A DNA stretch of 64,000 nucleotides, taken from contig NW_026515541.1 in assembly GCF_014898815.1 (NCBI RefSeq), positions 992,001 to 1,056,000 of the forward strand, written 5' to 3'. Shown here piece by piece: positions 10,874-24,872 of the stretch (the stretch's first letter is position 1; each line of letters starts with the position of its first letter). The notes under the pieces were generated by a model. That model did not search any database and had not been told where the DNA came from. It was given only the letters and a program-made list of their open reading frames with translations. Origin of the DNA: Panonychus citri. Lineage: Eukaryota > Arthropoda > Arachnida > Trombidiformes > Tetranychidae. Position numbers and translations under genes: made by a program.

Positions 10874-13700
10874 CTTCACCTTTCTCTATTCTCCATCTTT
10901 CTTTTCCTCTTTCTCTTTCCTCTCTTATCATCCTTTTAATTTCTACTTTTAATCCTCTTTTTCAATGGTTAACAATAATCTATTAAATAGTAATCATTAT
11001 AATCAGAGCCTTACCTTGTTTCAATGAGAGAGAGAAGAAGAAAAAGTTAAATCGTTTTCTCATCATCTTTAATCTTTCAATTAAAATGCATTGAGTAATT
11101 TTGACTCTCACAATGATGATAGAAAAAGATGAAGATGATAATTTAATAATTATTACCAATATATAATCAATAGATGAGAGTTGATAAGAAAAGAAAAGTA
11201 AATTGTTCTTATTATTTAATTTTCTGGTTTCCTTTCCTAGGGAATAAAAAAGATATTTAGTTCCTATGGTTACCATTGTTTTTTATGATGAAAAAAGATG
11301 AGGATGCTGAGAGATGATGAAGAAAAAACCAGAAATTCAATCAACATCATCTCTAACATAACAATTTAAGGGTCAAACAAATATCATCCATTCATCAGCT
11401 TCACGTAAGCTTTTCATCGTTAATTGATTTTTTTTATTATTCTTTTTTTATTCATTTCTCTCTCTCTCTCTCTTTTTCTCACTAACTCACACTTTTGGAT
11501 GCTCCCTGTCTCTCTCTCTCTCTCCTCAGGTACCCAACATCATCTCAAGTGGATGAAGATGAAGAAAGAGCGAGCAATATGACCCCATGCAAGAGAGAGA
11601 GAGAAAGAGAAAGAAAGATGAAGAGAGAACCTTAAATAATCAACTAATCTCCATCATTTAATCCTCTCTCAATCTCTATTCGTCATTGATTGATTGAGTG
11701 TCTCTCTCTCTTTCTCTCTCTCTCTTTTTATTCATTATCATCTTTCTCTCATCCTCATCTTCATTCCTAATATAATATTAGAGGAAGAAAAACAAAGTAA
11801 AGAAAGAAAAATAAAAGGAAAGAGACTCCATTTTCGAGCATGAAGAATATACAGTAAGAGGATTGACTAATAACGAAAAAGAAATGAGGAAGATAAAGAT
11901 GATGAGGATAATGAGAATTCTAATATTCTATTAGTTTGAATCTATTAAGATGATGATGTTTGAACAATTATAATATAAAAATTAATCTTCCATCACCTTC
12001 AATCTCAATCTCTTATCATAATGAACAAAATGCTAAGTTAAAACCTCTAAACAAAAGGTCAGTCTACAAAAGATGATGACCTTTAGATGTCTCTCTCTCT
12101 CTCACTCCATCTTTGTTTTCATCATCTCATCAAATAGCAGGTAAAACTCATCTCCAAGATGAAGCTCATTAAGAAATCATTGGGAAACATTCATATATTA
12201 ATAACCCAATTACAATGGTCAGTAAAAAAAATAGAAGATGATGTTACTCAAATTACTCATATTCATCTTCATCATCCTCATCTTCACCTCCCATTATTAT
12301 TGTTATTGTAATTTCGATCGTCATCATCTTACCTTTTCTCTTTCTATCAGTTTATCTGTTTTTCTTCCTCATTTTCTGTTACCTTTGTTATCCAAACAAA
12401 TTACTGATTCTCTCTCACTTTTTGTCATCATTTCTCATCATCTCTCTCCCTACCTCTCTCTCTCTCTCTCTCTCTCTTGTCTCTTTTGCGTGTTATTAGC
12501 ATCTAGTCAAAGTCACGATATAAATCTATTGATTAGTGATTATCTATTATTACAGAAGAAGAAAAAAAGATGAAGATGATTATCGTTGTCATTAGCAACA
12601 AACAATGATGAGGATGTTTACATAGACTTTCATTTGTAAATGATGAAGAAAAGATGAAGATTGGTGACTAATGATGAGCACTAAGATGATGATTAGAAAA
12701 GCTTTTGGGGAGAGAGAGAGAGAGTGAGTGAGATGAGATGAGAAAACAAAACAAGAAAATGATTAATTTGGTTTGACATAAATGCAAGTTGATTACAATA
12801 GTTAATCAATTGCAAAGAAGCAAAATAAAAGTATTAATTGCAATAACGTAACAAAAGCAAAGATTGATATCATTTATTGTTATCAAATCAATTGTAACAA
12901 TCATGTTTACATCTTCATCTTCATCTTTATCATCAACAACAACAACAGAAACTAATTGATAACCAACGATTAGTTTTCCTCATCATGAAAAACTTTAAGC
13001 AAGAAATTACATGTCACCATGATAATGATGATGATTGGGTAAAGATAATCGTGAGTTTACCTGGTTAAAAGATGGAGATGATAAATTTCAAGGGCACAGA
13101 CTGATAATGATGATGATGATGATTTGAGGATGAAGATGAAGATGATAAATAAACTGACCAAATAAAAAAAAAGTGATGAAAAAATCGTGCATACAAACAG
13201 GTAAACTTGTAAATGGTTTTCATGGTGAAACTTTGAATTGATGAAAATTATCATCATGATAACAATGAACAAATCATCAACCTGATGATGATAAAGATGA
13301 GGGTTTTTAATCAGATAATTGGTTGACTTATTTAAAAATCAAACATTTAAATTACTCACTCTCTCATCACCATGTAGATGATGATGATGATCATCATCAT
13401 CATCATGATTCAGAAGCATATGAATAATTTTATTCTTATACAGGATAACCAAAAATCGTCATATTTCATTATCAGAACCACTGATTATCATGATTATCAT
13501 TATCAAGCTTACTTATTGTTATTCAATCAGATGATCATCATGGTGATGATGATCATCATCTTCATCTTCATCATCCTATGAACCATCTTAATGATCGTGA
13601 CTATTATTTTTTTCCTCTTCTTATTCATAAATAATATTAAATTCATTTCTCCATCGATCGCTAACCTTTTACATCCTTTTGTATTGTTGTAATTTAATTT
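10801..13700. other. Polypyrimidine and GAT-rich non-coding stretch
   Basis: No gene seen. Many CT tracts (about 11455-11475, 11508-11525, 11698-11726, 12086-12105 and 12455-12478) alternate with GAT runs. CTCTCCTCAG|GTACCC around 11515-11534 and CAGGTAA at 12138 and 13198 are splice-like words. TTACCTG lies at 13057. The open frame at 12238-12573 is Leu/Ser/Ile-rich from CT and ATC repeats. Confidence 0.65.
10840..10868. repeat. (CT)n microsatellite, 29 bp
   Basis: Uninterrupted CT run about 170 bp from the GA tract on the same strand, so the two could pair as an inverted repeat. Confidence 0.95.
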
Positions 13701-14100
13701 AATTTGTTTTTCTCAATCATTGACCATCATCATAATCTCAATGAATAATAAAAAAAGTTAGTGTCCAGGTAATTACACAATAATATACACACAAAACTAG
13801 AAAATTTAATCATGATAATCATGATGATAATCAATTTATATGATTGGTTTAAGGGAAAAAAAAGTAAATTGTTCATTTGATTGTGATTGTGATTAAATCT
13901 TCACACACACACAATCAAAGTGCAATGAGAAAAACAAAATCAAGGTAATAAGCAGAGGTGTGGACAATAATAGCTTCTTAATTCATAAGTTAATTCAGTT
14001 TGTAATCATGATGATAATCACCATGATTAGTGGTTAGTTTGATTTGTATATAAATTGTTGAAAAAGAATGAAAAAAAAATTAATTTCTGCTCATTCACTT
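13701..14100. other. Short AT-rich island
   Basis: No gene seen. It holds TTTAATTTAATTTG, AATCATGATGATAATC-type words, CAGGTAA at 13766 and two A-tract-GT(T) words near 13749 and 13856. Confidence 0.6.
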
Positions 14101-16125
14101 TTCGCAACAATTGATTGTAAATCCGGATGCTGATGAGATACTGGATGGTGATGATGATCAATTAACTATTCAATAACAATCAAGTCTGTAAATTTTGATG
14201 ATGATGATGATGATTATTGTTATTGTGATGATGATCAGGATGAGGATGATCATCAGGGATTGTCAATAGGTTTAGACTGATTATCATCACAATGAGAAAA
14301 GGTAACGTTTGTATCAAAACCAATGTAAAACTTTTTCTTAATTTTTTTTTCTTGTCTTCGAGCGCATTTTTCAATTGTTAATCAGGTAAATTGTCAATAA
14401 TTTATTATCATTATAATTTTTTCGCTTCTATTTATTTTCGTAGGAAAAAAAAAGTTATTACACTTTTCGCTTTGTTTTGTTTGTCGTGGGAATAACATGT
14501 TAACAAAGATTTTCGAGATTATTATTTCTCCTCGAATACGAATTAGAACTTAAATATTATTCGAGGAAAAGAAAAGAAATCAACTAACATATAATAACAA
14601 TAGAATTGATGGTTAACCTTAGATTTACCTTTTCTCTCTTATCATCCTCATCATCATCTTCATCATCATCATCATCATCGCTCTCTCTTCTCTTAATATT
14701 TGGTGACATTATTTTTATCTGGAATATTTTTGTTCGACATTCGAAGATGAAAAAAGAAAGAAGAAAAATATTCTATCATTATCTTTCTTTTCTTTCTTTT
14801 CTCTCTTCACCTTGATTCGAAACAGGTAAAGGTTAGTTACCTTTTTACACGTTTCGACCTTTAGTCAAGCCTTCGTTTTCTCATCTTTCGATCATCATCT
14901 TTATCTTCATCTCCATTATCATCTTTTCCTCCTCTTTTTCATCTTCTCTCTTCCTCAAATGGGAGGCTACAAATTCTGTCTGTTTATTTTGACTACTTCT
15001 TTTAGCTACTTACTTTTTCATCTTCATCATCATCATCGAACATCATTATCAAGGTAAAATCGAACTTGAGAAAACAAAAAGTTCTAACTCATTTTTTATT
15101 TCTTCTAATTCGAATTACAAAAAAATTCTTCTCTCTTTCCTTTTATTCATCATTTCCATTTCCTCTTTTTCAAAGTCTTCCAATTTCATTCATAATCTTT
15201 TTCCATCTTCTTTGCAACTATTGTCAACCTTTTGTTGATCTTTCGCCTTGTGTCATAATATGTTGATCGTTGAGAGAGAGAAAAAAAGTTTTCTCTTTAC
15301 TTACCGATCAACATTCATTGGAACAATTAAACTCAATCATTATCATTAACTTTTCCATCAAATTAACTTGATTATTCCCATGGAATCAGGGGGAAGAAGA
15401 TAAATATTAATGAATGGGAGTAAAATATGAACATGGTTAATGATGATGGAAATTAATTTCCACTGAGATAATAGAAAGTTAATCATAATCAATGAAAAAG
15501 TTTTTAAATTGAAAGAAAAGTTTATATTTATTAATTTATTGATTGTGAGAAGGAAAAAAAATACTCAATTCAATTAACTAACTAATATACAATAACAATA
15601 GAATCAAACTAATCAATCAACCAATAATAATGTCAATGGGAATTGAGATCTTATAATGAGCATGATAATAATTAAATTCATACACACAAATACAAAGCCA
15701 AAAAAACTACTAACAAGGTAAATATATGCAAATATATATTAATCATATTGCACAATTGCAATTACAATTGTAATTGTGATTGTAAATTGTTAAAATGAAG
15801 AAGAAAAATAATCAACAATCAACATAAAAGTATATAAATGGAAAAAGTTAAGCTCACAATTATTGGTAAATCTGTTGTTCAAATTAACAATAGAATCGCA
15901 GCAAAAAAAAATTGTATATCAAGGTGAAAGGCGATAAAAATAATCATCAAATGAAAGATGAAGACAAAGATGAAGATGAGGATGAAGATGGAGAAGATGA
16001 TGAGGATGAAAAAGAGTCTAAATAGCAATAGGCTTGGTACTATTTTCTTAAGGTACATTATGATAATCATTATTGTCTATTGTGATTGGGAAAAAAAGCA
16101 AATCAAAACCAATGAGTGTCACTAA

Positions 16126-16156
<31 letters not shown>

Positions 16157-17234
16157 AAATAAAGAATTAAATCTCTCTGTGAATATCATTATCATCATCA
16201 TCTTCATCATATTGTTTGCATCTTGCTCTTTGCATACCTGTGCATAGATTTACCTGTGTGTGTGTGTGTCAACTTCCCAAAATCTTCCCAGAAATCACAA
16301 AGTCTTATGAAGACAAAAATACAAAAAAAAACAACTAACAAAAAGGTTGAAAATAATGCAATATATTAAATGCAATATTGATACAAGGTTTTAATGGTCA
16401 CTTGGTAAGAGACCTTTTTGTTTGAACCTTTCACCTCCATAGATGCGTAAACAATTTCAAATGTATAACAAGAGTTTCTTAAGCTCTTTCTTTTACCTTT
16501 AGCATTGGGGATGGAAGATGAGATGAGATGATGATGATGATGATGAAAGAATATAAAAGAAAGGAAGAAAAAAGCTAATGAAGGAATCTCATCTCTTTCT
16601 CTCTCTTTGTTGAAAATTTTAACATTCGAGAGAAAATGTCGACTTTGTAAAAAGAAAAGGTAAAAGATGATGATGAAGATGGAGAAGATGACGATGAGGA
16701 TGATGAGGAAGATGAGACCGTACCTTAACCTATTAGCATTTTCTTTTTTACACCTCAACCGAAAAAGAAGATTTTTTTTACTTTTCTTTTCTTTTTTTAA
16801 AGGTTAATGTTGTTTTCCTATTTAAACACCTTAATGGACATTTGACCAAACCCATCGAGTCTTTTTCTCGCTTATTATTGATCAACAGCATCAAATTTGT
16901 CCAATCACCATTTTTATCATCAATATCTCACCTTCGTCATCCTCATCACATCACTGATGAGAGTGAGAGAGAAAGAAAGAGAAAAGGTAATTTCGAACTT
17001 GAATCAACAGTCTGTTTGAATATTCCAATTTTTCTCTTTCTTTTATTCTTAGATCTCTTTTTTCCTCTTCGATATTTATTCAGTCTCACACTAGACCAAG
17101 ACAGAGATTTTATCATCATCATCCTCATCAATATCATCATTCTCTCTCATTTTATCTTCCTCAAAAATCTTTGTTCTTTATCTTCCTTTTCTTCCTATTT
17201 CTTTTATTCTTATGTCTTACCCAAAGATGATGGC

Positions 17235-17275
<41 letters not shown>

Positions 17276-17640
17276 CATCATCTCTCTCAATCGTCCATGT
17301 ATTATGCTTGAATGGTCAATCTTACGAGGCTGATTTAACTTAACAAGAATCTCTAGTTTCAAATACAATCTGATTTGTTTTCCCTTCAAAACTGACCAAC
17401 AATAAACTTACACCTTCAATGGTCACTCTTCATTGCCAGTGGACATTATAATAAGTTTTTTCTTTGTTTTGTTTTGTAAGCTTTTTATACTTTTCTTTAT
17501 TATTATTTTTGTCAATGGGAAATAATGGTAATCATAATAAAAATAAAAATCTATAGACAAAAGGATAGTAATGGTCAGTTGACAAAACTCAAAGTCTCTT
17601 TCACTTCTAGAATTCGTCTCAGGTAACAAGGTAAATGTTG
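14101..17640. other. Microsatellite-rich non-coding stretch
   Basis: GAT/ATC arrays, GA tracts (16130-16156 and 17239-17271) and T-rich pyrimidine runs fill the region, with a short AT-rich interval at about 15300-15880. CAGGTAA words lie at 14383, 14824 and 17620. The last follows CTCTTTCACTTCTAG and ATTCGTCT, giving a ratchet-like arrangement. The open frames at 16366-16758 and 16842-17333 (130 and 163 codons) are repeat-driven and carry no domain I recognise. Confidence 0.65.
17239..17271. repeat. (GA)n microsatellite, 33 bp
   Basis: Uninterrupted AG run read directly, followed by ATGATCATCATC. Confidence 0.95.
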
Positions 17641-17940
17641 ACAATCGACTTTTTCGAAACTAATTAGTAGAAAAACAAAACAATTCTGAACAATTAACAC
17701 TAAGAAAGAGCAACAATTAAGTGCCGATGATTGAAATTCGCCAGCCCCATCTATCGGCTTTTATAATAAATTTTCGGGTTTAATTGAACATTAATCACTC
17801 TAAAGTTTTAATTAAATTTTAGTTAAATTGAATTTTGTTAATTTGTGAGCTTGTCAATTGTTAAATTGTGATATTAATTTTGTTCAGTTTTCTATTATCA
17901 AGTTAATTTAATTATTTGTTGGAGTGAAAAGTTTTTTACT
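17641..17940. other. AT-rich interval with a small GC-richer patch
   Basis: The patch at about 17722-17760 reads GTGCCGATGA and then CAGCCCCATCTATCGGCTT. It stands out from the flanking AT-rich DNA and resembles a short protein-binding site rather than coding sequence. No gene seen. Confidence 0.5.
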
Positions 17941-20110
17941 CTTCATATGAATTCATTGTTACATGAAAATGTCATTATAATGAAATTTAAGTTTCCATTG
18001 TCATCATTTAATCAGCTCACTCGCTCACTAGTTCTCTCTCCCTCTCTCGGGCTATTTTGCTCCCTCGTGAGCTTAACCAGCTCACCCAATTTTCTGGTTT
18101 TTGTTGTTTATTTTTTACTCTTTTCATCACAAAAAACAACCATTTTTACCCCCAAATCTGGTTTGTGGGAGGGACGAATAGGCGTGAAAATTAGTTCACC
18201 AAATAGTGAGAGAGAGAAAGTGAGTGAGTGAGTGAAAGAGAGGGTGGGAGAGTGGGTGAGAGAATTTCTCTCTCTCTTTTTTTTTTATTATTTCCACATC
18301 AATTTTACCCTAAAAACCACCACAGTTTTTTTACTCCTCATCTTCATCTCCTCCTACTCTTCATAATCATCATCATCTCTTTCTCCCCCTCCGTCTCATT
18401 CTCTCTCTCTCTCTATTTCTTGTCTCCCACTTGAGTTCTGTTTTTTATCTTCTCTGTCTTTTTTTTGTTCTGTGTCTATGATTCCACTGGGGAGATTTGT
18501 ATGTATGTGAGAGAGAGAAACAAATTAAAAGAGATGTGAATAGATGAGAAAAGAATCAGAAAGATGATGATGATTATGATAAGAGAGAGATTTGGGGGGT
18601 GGGGAATATTTACAGTTCGTGAGATGATGAAAATAATAATGATGATGATTATTAGAAGAGGAAGATCAAATATGAGAAGAAAATTAGATGATGAAGATAA
18701 TTATTCGGTGAGATTACAGATAGATCATGATTATTATTGGAAGAACAAAAATTTCTCTTCATCTCTTTTCTAAAGATAATTGTTAGTTTACTAATTTAAT
18801 TTTTTTTTCTATTCTCATCAAAAAAAATATTCTCTTCCCCAATATCATCATCATCATCATCTTTCTCTCTCCCTTTTCTTTGTTTATCATCCTCATCAGT
18901 TATCATTAAATATCCTAGATTAGTGATTATATTATAGTTTCCATTGAAATTCAATGATTCTAATGAATTTATGACAATAATTATATCAAAGGAATTAGAA
19001 GATAACTTGATGATGACATTAAAAGGATTTTTGTGGTTTTCTCATCTTCTCTTTCTCCTTTATCATCTTCATCCTCATCTTCATCATCAACATGATAATA
19101 ATAATGGATGATGATGATGATGATGATGCGATGAAGGAGACTTAAAATCTATTAAAAGGCTATTGAAAAGATTTGTCCTCATCCTCATCTTCATCTTCCT
19201 CTGCCTTTTCTCCCTCTTTCTCACTTCCTCGTAACGGTTACATGGAATCAGAATCTGAGGTTGATTTTAATTAATGCAACAAACAATTGGGTTTGTTCAA
19301 CATTTTATCCCAACAGAATGTCCACTGACCATCACCCTGACCCACCCCCGCATCAACCCTATCAAGTTTTGTCTTTCTTTTAGCATCTTCATCTTCAATC
19401 CTCCTACTATATGTATACTCTTTATCCCTTTTTATCATCATCATCTTCTTTCATCTAATAAAAGGTTCCCATTGTTGTTATTTGTAATGGACAAAGCTGT
19501 TGGACATTGACAGACACTAACATCAACAATATAACACATCATCATCATCATTATTATCATCCTCATCTTCATCTCTATGTTGCACAACAAAAATCACTGT
19601 TCCAATGTTACCAATATTCCTCATCCCCATTTATCAGGGTTACACAAGTATTGAGAAAATATTTCATCATTAATTTGATCATTTGGTCAGTATGATGGTC
19701 AACAAATTGTCTCCAATCATTTTCAAATTTTCACTCAAATCAATTGCAACTTAATTGTTAACCAAGTGATTTACTCATGTTAATCTCCCAAAGCTTTGTA
19801 AAGTTCATCATCAAAATCAACATAATGATGGTGGTAAAGATTTATCTCTCTCTCTCTCTCTCTCTCTCTCAAAAAATAGAATCACAATTAAAACAAATAA
19901 AAAAATTTCCACGGTGGAAAATTAGATTCAGTTTTCATATTCTTCCTCTTCATCTACACCATCACCTCATCTTCATCTTATGAATGTTGAGCCATGAGAT
20001 TGTTGATGCTCTTAATTTATCCTCATTTCATATCGATTTTTCATCTCTCATCTTCATCATCACCGAGAAGACTAACAAATTGACCATTAGATATCTTGCC
20101 CACCCCTTAT

Positions 20111-20146
<36 letters not shown>

Positions 20147-20874
20147 CCTGTATGTGCCTTCCTCTTAATTAGTGTTACTTGGTAATGAAGGACCCAAGAG
20201 AAAGATGATGAGGATGATGAAGATGAGAAAAATATTCCAACCAAAATTACATGGCAACGGTTTCCAGGGTAGAATCAACTTATTTTCTTTATCCACCACC
20301 TCAACCTTCATCTCCCACTCCCACTCCTCCTCTCACTTTTTCTCCCTCCATCTCTAATCACTATGAGTATATTTTCATAATCAAACTGAAAAGCATCAAC
20401 ATCACTTTCCATTATTATCATTAACAGCAATTAACTACATCAAGATGATGATGATAATAATAATAATGATTAAACTGATCAACATCTAAATGTGTTAATA
20501 TATTTCAAGATTAAATTTCAACTAATCATCAATGTCCATCCAATTTGTTAGTTAAAATGAGTTGATGGTTAATCTTATATACGTTGAAACCCTAATGATT
20601 ACTAATTCAATTGATTTTAATCAATATATATGCTAAGTGATTAACTTAATCAAGTTAATCTTTAACTGGTTTCATTAATCACTTTGGTAACAATAACAAG
20701 TATTGGTCAAGCTTTAGATAGTGGTCACTGTGGATAAGATAAAGGTATTCAAAGTAGTAGAAAATTAGATTTTAAATCTGACCCAATGGTTATCAATGGA
20801 TCTTCATCTCTATCTTTATCTTATCATCATCATGATAATCAATGAATTGCTCGAGGGTGGAAAAGGATAAAAGA

Positions 20875-20876
<2 letters not shown>

Positions 20877-20947
<71 letters not shown>
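20877..20947. repeat. (GA)n microsatellite, 71 bp, longest in the window
   Basis: Uninterrupted GA dinucleotides read directly. A mirror-symmetric polypurine tract of this length can adopt triplex (H-DNA) structure and offers many GAGAG sites. The length is likely to vary between individuals and between assemblies. Confidence 0.97.
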
Positions 20948-20950
<3 letters not shown>

Positions 20951-21747
20951 TGAAGATAAAAAAGAGAGAGGATGAGAAGTTGAAGATGAGAAAGAGTGAG
21001 TGAGAGTAAAGAGAGAATGTTAGATCGTAAAATTAATCGAAATCAGAATTTACTGAATAGATTCTGAAGTAACATTTCGAAGAGAGAAAAAAACAAGAAT
21101 TTCCTGTCAAAGAACTTTTTTTTCTTCTAACCTCCTATTCTCATCTTCCTCTGTCTTCCTTATCATCCTTTTCTCACACACAAATAACCATCAATTGTTT
21201 CACTCTAATTGTAATTAATTAAAGGTGAAATCGTTTTCTCTCTCATTTCCATTGAATGAGGTTACAATTAAAAGCTGAAAGGTCATTGAGAAAAAGACAA
21301 GTAAGGACATTATATTTATATATATACCTAAGAAGATGAGGATGATGAGGAAGATGAAAAAAAACATTCGATTTAAGTTTAATCAAGACAAACTTTTATT
21401 TTCTTCCCTACTGGTGATTCCCATTTCAAATGATGTTGGTAAATCAAGAAACCAATAAACATCATCAACATACAAAGACAATAGATATCATGATGAGAAA
21501 AGAGAGAGAGAGAGAGTGAAAGTGAGAGAGCAAGAGAGATGTTATCATCCTCATCATGGTGATGTGTGAGACATGATATACATTCAACATCCTGAAAATC
21601 AAAGAATCGAGAATAGAAACAAATAGAGAAAAATTTAGATGATGAGAGGGAGAGAGTAAGAAGATAATGATAATGATGAGGAAAGAAAAGACAAAAAAAC
21701 CAAGATGGAGAATCAAGATTCACCATAGAATCACACCCAAAGTAGAG

Positions 21748-21749
<2 letters not shown>

Positions 21750-21789
<40 letters not shown>
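21750..21789. repeat. (GA)n microsatellite, 40 bp
   Basis: Uninterrupted AG run read directly. Confidence 0.97.
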
Positions 21790-21791
<2 letters not shown>

Positions 21792-22790
21792 GTTCTTTTT
21801 TTCTTCATCATCATTATCTTAACCCTCTTTCTTTTACTCTTATTTTTTATACTCTTCTTTATAATTGATGATACAAATTATTGATCCTCTGAAAATCCCC
21901 ACCTCCTGAAATCATCATCATCATCATCTCCATCCTCTGGCATCTTCATCATCAGGAATAAAAACACACACTTGCTCTCTTCATCTTCTAATCACCACCC
22001 ACCCCAGGAGAAGGAGTAAAAAAAAGTTGCACTCTCATTTTCTTGTAGACTTTTTTTTTCATTACATTTACCTCCCTCTCCCTTCCGCATCCTCACCCAC
22101 CGACTCCCATTTCTCCTTCTCATCCTCCTTATCTTATCACCCAAGCCACCATCTTTTCCCTACATGTACTTTACATAATATTATCTTGATGATGAGCAAG
22201 AAGAAGATGAAATTACTTCGGCAAATAATCCATAAAGGGCATTCTCTTAGCATCCTCATCCTCATCTTCATCCTCATCATCATTATCATCATCATTATTT
22301 ATTCTTGCTCCCTAACAAACATGATTTTTTTTCATTTCTTTTAATGATAAAAAAAGGCTAGAGTATTAATAAGATGGTGATGATTTGGAGCCTGAGTCAA
22401 GGGGATCAGAGAGGATGGAGGATGAAGATGAAGATGAAGGAGAGGGTGAAAAAGGAAAGGAAAGAAAGAGAAGATTACATATTCTTTTTTTTTCATTTTC
22501 TCCTCATCATCATCATCATCTTTCTTCTTCTTATTAATTTCTTTTCATTTTTATTCTCTCTTCTTCTACTCTTATTTTTCTAATCTTTTATCTTCCATAG
22601 TTGATTATTTTTCTCTTCTCTCTCTCTCCAAAGAAATTGTTACATCTTCATCATCATCTCTCTCTCTCACCAAGCCAGTAGCTCTCTTCCTCTACTTCCT
22701 CTTTCCTAACTAAACAACATCTTCCTCATCATCATCATTTCATCTTCCTCATCATCTTGTTATCATTAATTCCCTTGTAATCTAATTGTG

Positions 22791-24300
22791 ATTTTAATTT
22801 AAAAAACAAATGAAGAGAAAACTTTTTTCAAACTAATCAACAAAAATTGTTCATTCTCATTTGGAATCATTTGTTTCCATGGTTACGGATATTATCATGA
22901 TGATGATTAATTGTAATTAACTTTAAATTATCATTAAACTAATCATTGTTTCAAGCTGATTACAGTTATTGTTATTATACCTCAACAAATTAATAGCTTT
23001 TAATCAAATTGCCAATCGTTGGGTAATACAATAATTAACACTTTTAATTTCTGTTTTTGGTGTTTAACTTAATTGTTGGGGAAAAAAAGTTAATTACCTT
23101 TTACCAACACAATTAACTTGTGTAAGTGTGACTTTATGATTAACTAACTAATAAGTTAAACAATGAAAACATTAATAATCAAGAGAAAGTAAAAAAAAAA
23201 AAGTTAATTGGTTTCTAATGAGTAACCAGAAAAGTAATTAACTTAATCACACCCCGAACAATTTAAAGCAATGAGTATGATTAACACTCTAATTGTTATT
23301 AAAAAAAATTAGCTGATTATTATTGGTCTCGGTTACAATTAACATTGATATGAAATAACAATTTAATGACAATTTAAATGTTAATTTCTTGATTACAATC
23401 CAAGAAAAGTTAATCAAGACAATTAAAAGGTTGACAATTAAAAAATACTTTTGAAACATTTTAATTGCTTCCTAATTGTGTTTTGAAAATTAATGGAAAA
23501 TTTAAAAATAACTAGCAAACAATTAAAGAAATTGATCATGATTACAATTAACTAATCACTCTCAGATTGTGAATAGACAGTTTTAATCAAAGTTAATTGT
23601 TCATCTGTTGATTTGGACAATCAAAATGAGGGAAATTATGAAAAAAATTAAAAACTTAATCAACTTTTCTTGCGATCATTTATAAATATGAAAAACCAAT
23701 TTGATTAGAGGAGAAAATTGAAATTAAATTTGATTAACTTACCAAATACACAATTTATTGATTGATTTCTGTTTTTGTAAACAATAGTTGATGATGATGA
23801 TTAGTTGCTTGTTGATTGTTGACAATTTGTTCAATCAGAAATTAACTTAATCAGGAAGAGAGTTGACAAAATTGTTTGTATATGATTTAGGAAACAATCA
23901 ATGAAATTGTTTGAATACAAAGATTATCAATTGGAAATCTGAAAATAAACAAGAAAAAAACAAAATTTAAATTAAATTAAAAATCATTTCTTGATTGATT
24001 GTGATTGTGTGTTTTTTATCATCATAATTAAATTGTTATTGTGACGCAATTTGCATTAATCATCAAAACAAAAAGGATAATTGATTAATCATTTCATCAT
24101 CTATTCATTCATAAGTTTGTTGTTGTTGTTGTTGTTGTTTTCGTGATAGTAATCTGAATCTGATCAGAATTTTCAATTACTAGCAATCTTTTATTTTGAA
24201 TAATTGATTTACAGAATTAATTTCATGATGATAATGATGAAGATAAAATATTGAACAAGCTCAACAAATTGAATTTGTAGGTTATCCCTTTTGTTGGAAT
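22791..24300. other. AT-rich island with homeodomain-type words
   Basis: No gene seen. TTAATTG, CAATTAA, TTAATCA and ATTGATTG words are very dense. A-tract-GTT words lie near 23083 and 23190. A near-X-box, GTTTCCATGGTTAC (one mismatch to the RFX consensus), starts around 22873. A GTT trinucleotide run is at about 24118-24140. Confidence 0.6.
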
Positions 24301-24833
24301 TGAAAGAAATCAATGATTCCCAATTCTCAGTCAGAACTTTCTCTCTCTTTCCATGATAATTAGATAACTCAAGTGAGAAAAAGTTGATTAATGAAGAGAG
24401 AAAAAATTTTCTTCGCTCAATTAGTTGAATTTTGGATTCTAATTATCAATTGAATCAACTTGTTCAGATTCTTTTAGGTGTAAGATATGAAAATACTCAA
24501 ATTCTCAGCGTAAACAGGCTGAACTTTTTCTTCTTTTTTCATGAAAATTACTAATTCTGTTCACGAATTCAAAATGAATACACTATAATGCTACTGATGA
24601 GGATGAAGAAGATGAAGATGAGAATGAAAGGAAACAATGTGATTGGAAAAATCGAGCAATTGAACAAAATTTCAGGGGAGAAAAAGTTTCAATTCTATTT
24701 TTTCATCTCCTCTTTTGCTTCTTCCTTCATGATCATGGTAATGATTCAAATCAAAGGATAAGAATTCATGATTATCATGATGATGATGAATAAAAAAGAA
24801 AGAGACTTAATCAATATTGATTCTTGTACTTTG

Positions 24834-24835
<2 letters not shown>

Positions 24836-24868
<33 letters not shown>
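24836..24868. repeat. (CT)n microsatellite, 33 bp
   Basis: Uninterrupted TC run read directly. Confidence 0.95.

Positions 24869-24872
<4 letters not shown>

Larger units (their letters stand above)
17941..22790. other. Microsatellite-rich non-coding stretch with the longest GA tract
   Basis: No gene seen. Holds the 71-bp GA tract at 20877-20947, the 40-bp tract at 21750-21789, CT tracts near 19845-19870 and 20117-20141, and many ATC/GAT arrays. An AT-rich interval lies at about 20390-20760. The open frame at 17947-18231 (94 codons) and that at 19274-19510 are less repetitive than most but show no motif. The rest are Ser/Leu/His-rich repeat translations. Confidence 0.65.

Noticed and set aside
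2958..13383. Shared word CACTCTCTCACCATGTAGATG at about 2961 and 13357 as a dispersed repeat
   Set aside because: The match is about 20 bp with a 3-bp gap in low-complexity DNA, and flanks do not extend it.
16366..16758. 130-codon minus-strand open frame
   Set aside because: Ile/Phe/Ser/His runs come from GAT and GAA-rich DNA. No start context, domain or neighbouring exon.
16842..17333. 163-codon open frame, longest in the window
   Set aside because: It is built from CT, ATC and GA repeat translations (Leu/Ser/Ile/Phe runs, then an Arg-Glu run), has no domain, and an overlapping minus-strand frame is also open through the same repeats.
21379..21750. 123-codon minus-strand open frame
   Set aside because: Ser/Leu/His-rich from GA and GAT repeats, with a second minus frame open through the same stretch.
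24118..24140. GTT runs as a coding poly-Gln/Asn tract
   Set aside because: No surrounding open frame. They are simple trinucleotide repeats in an AT island.
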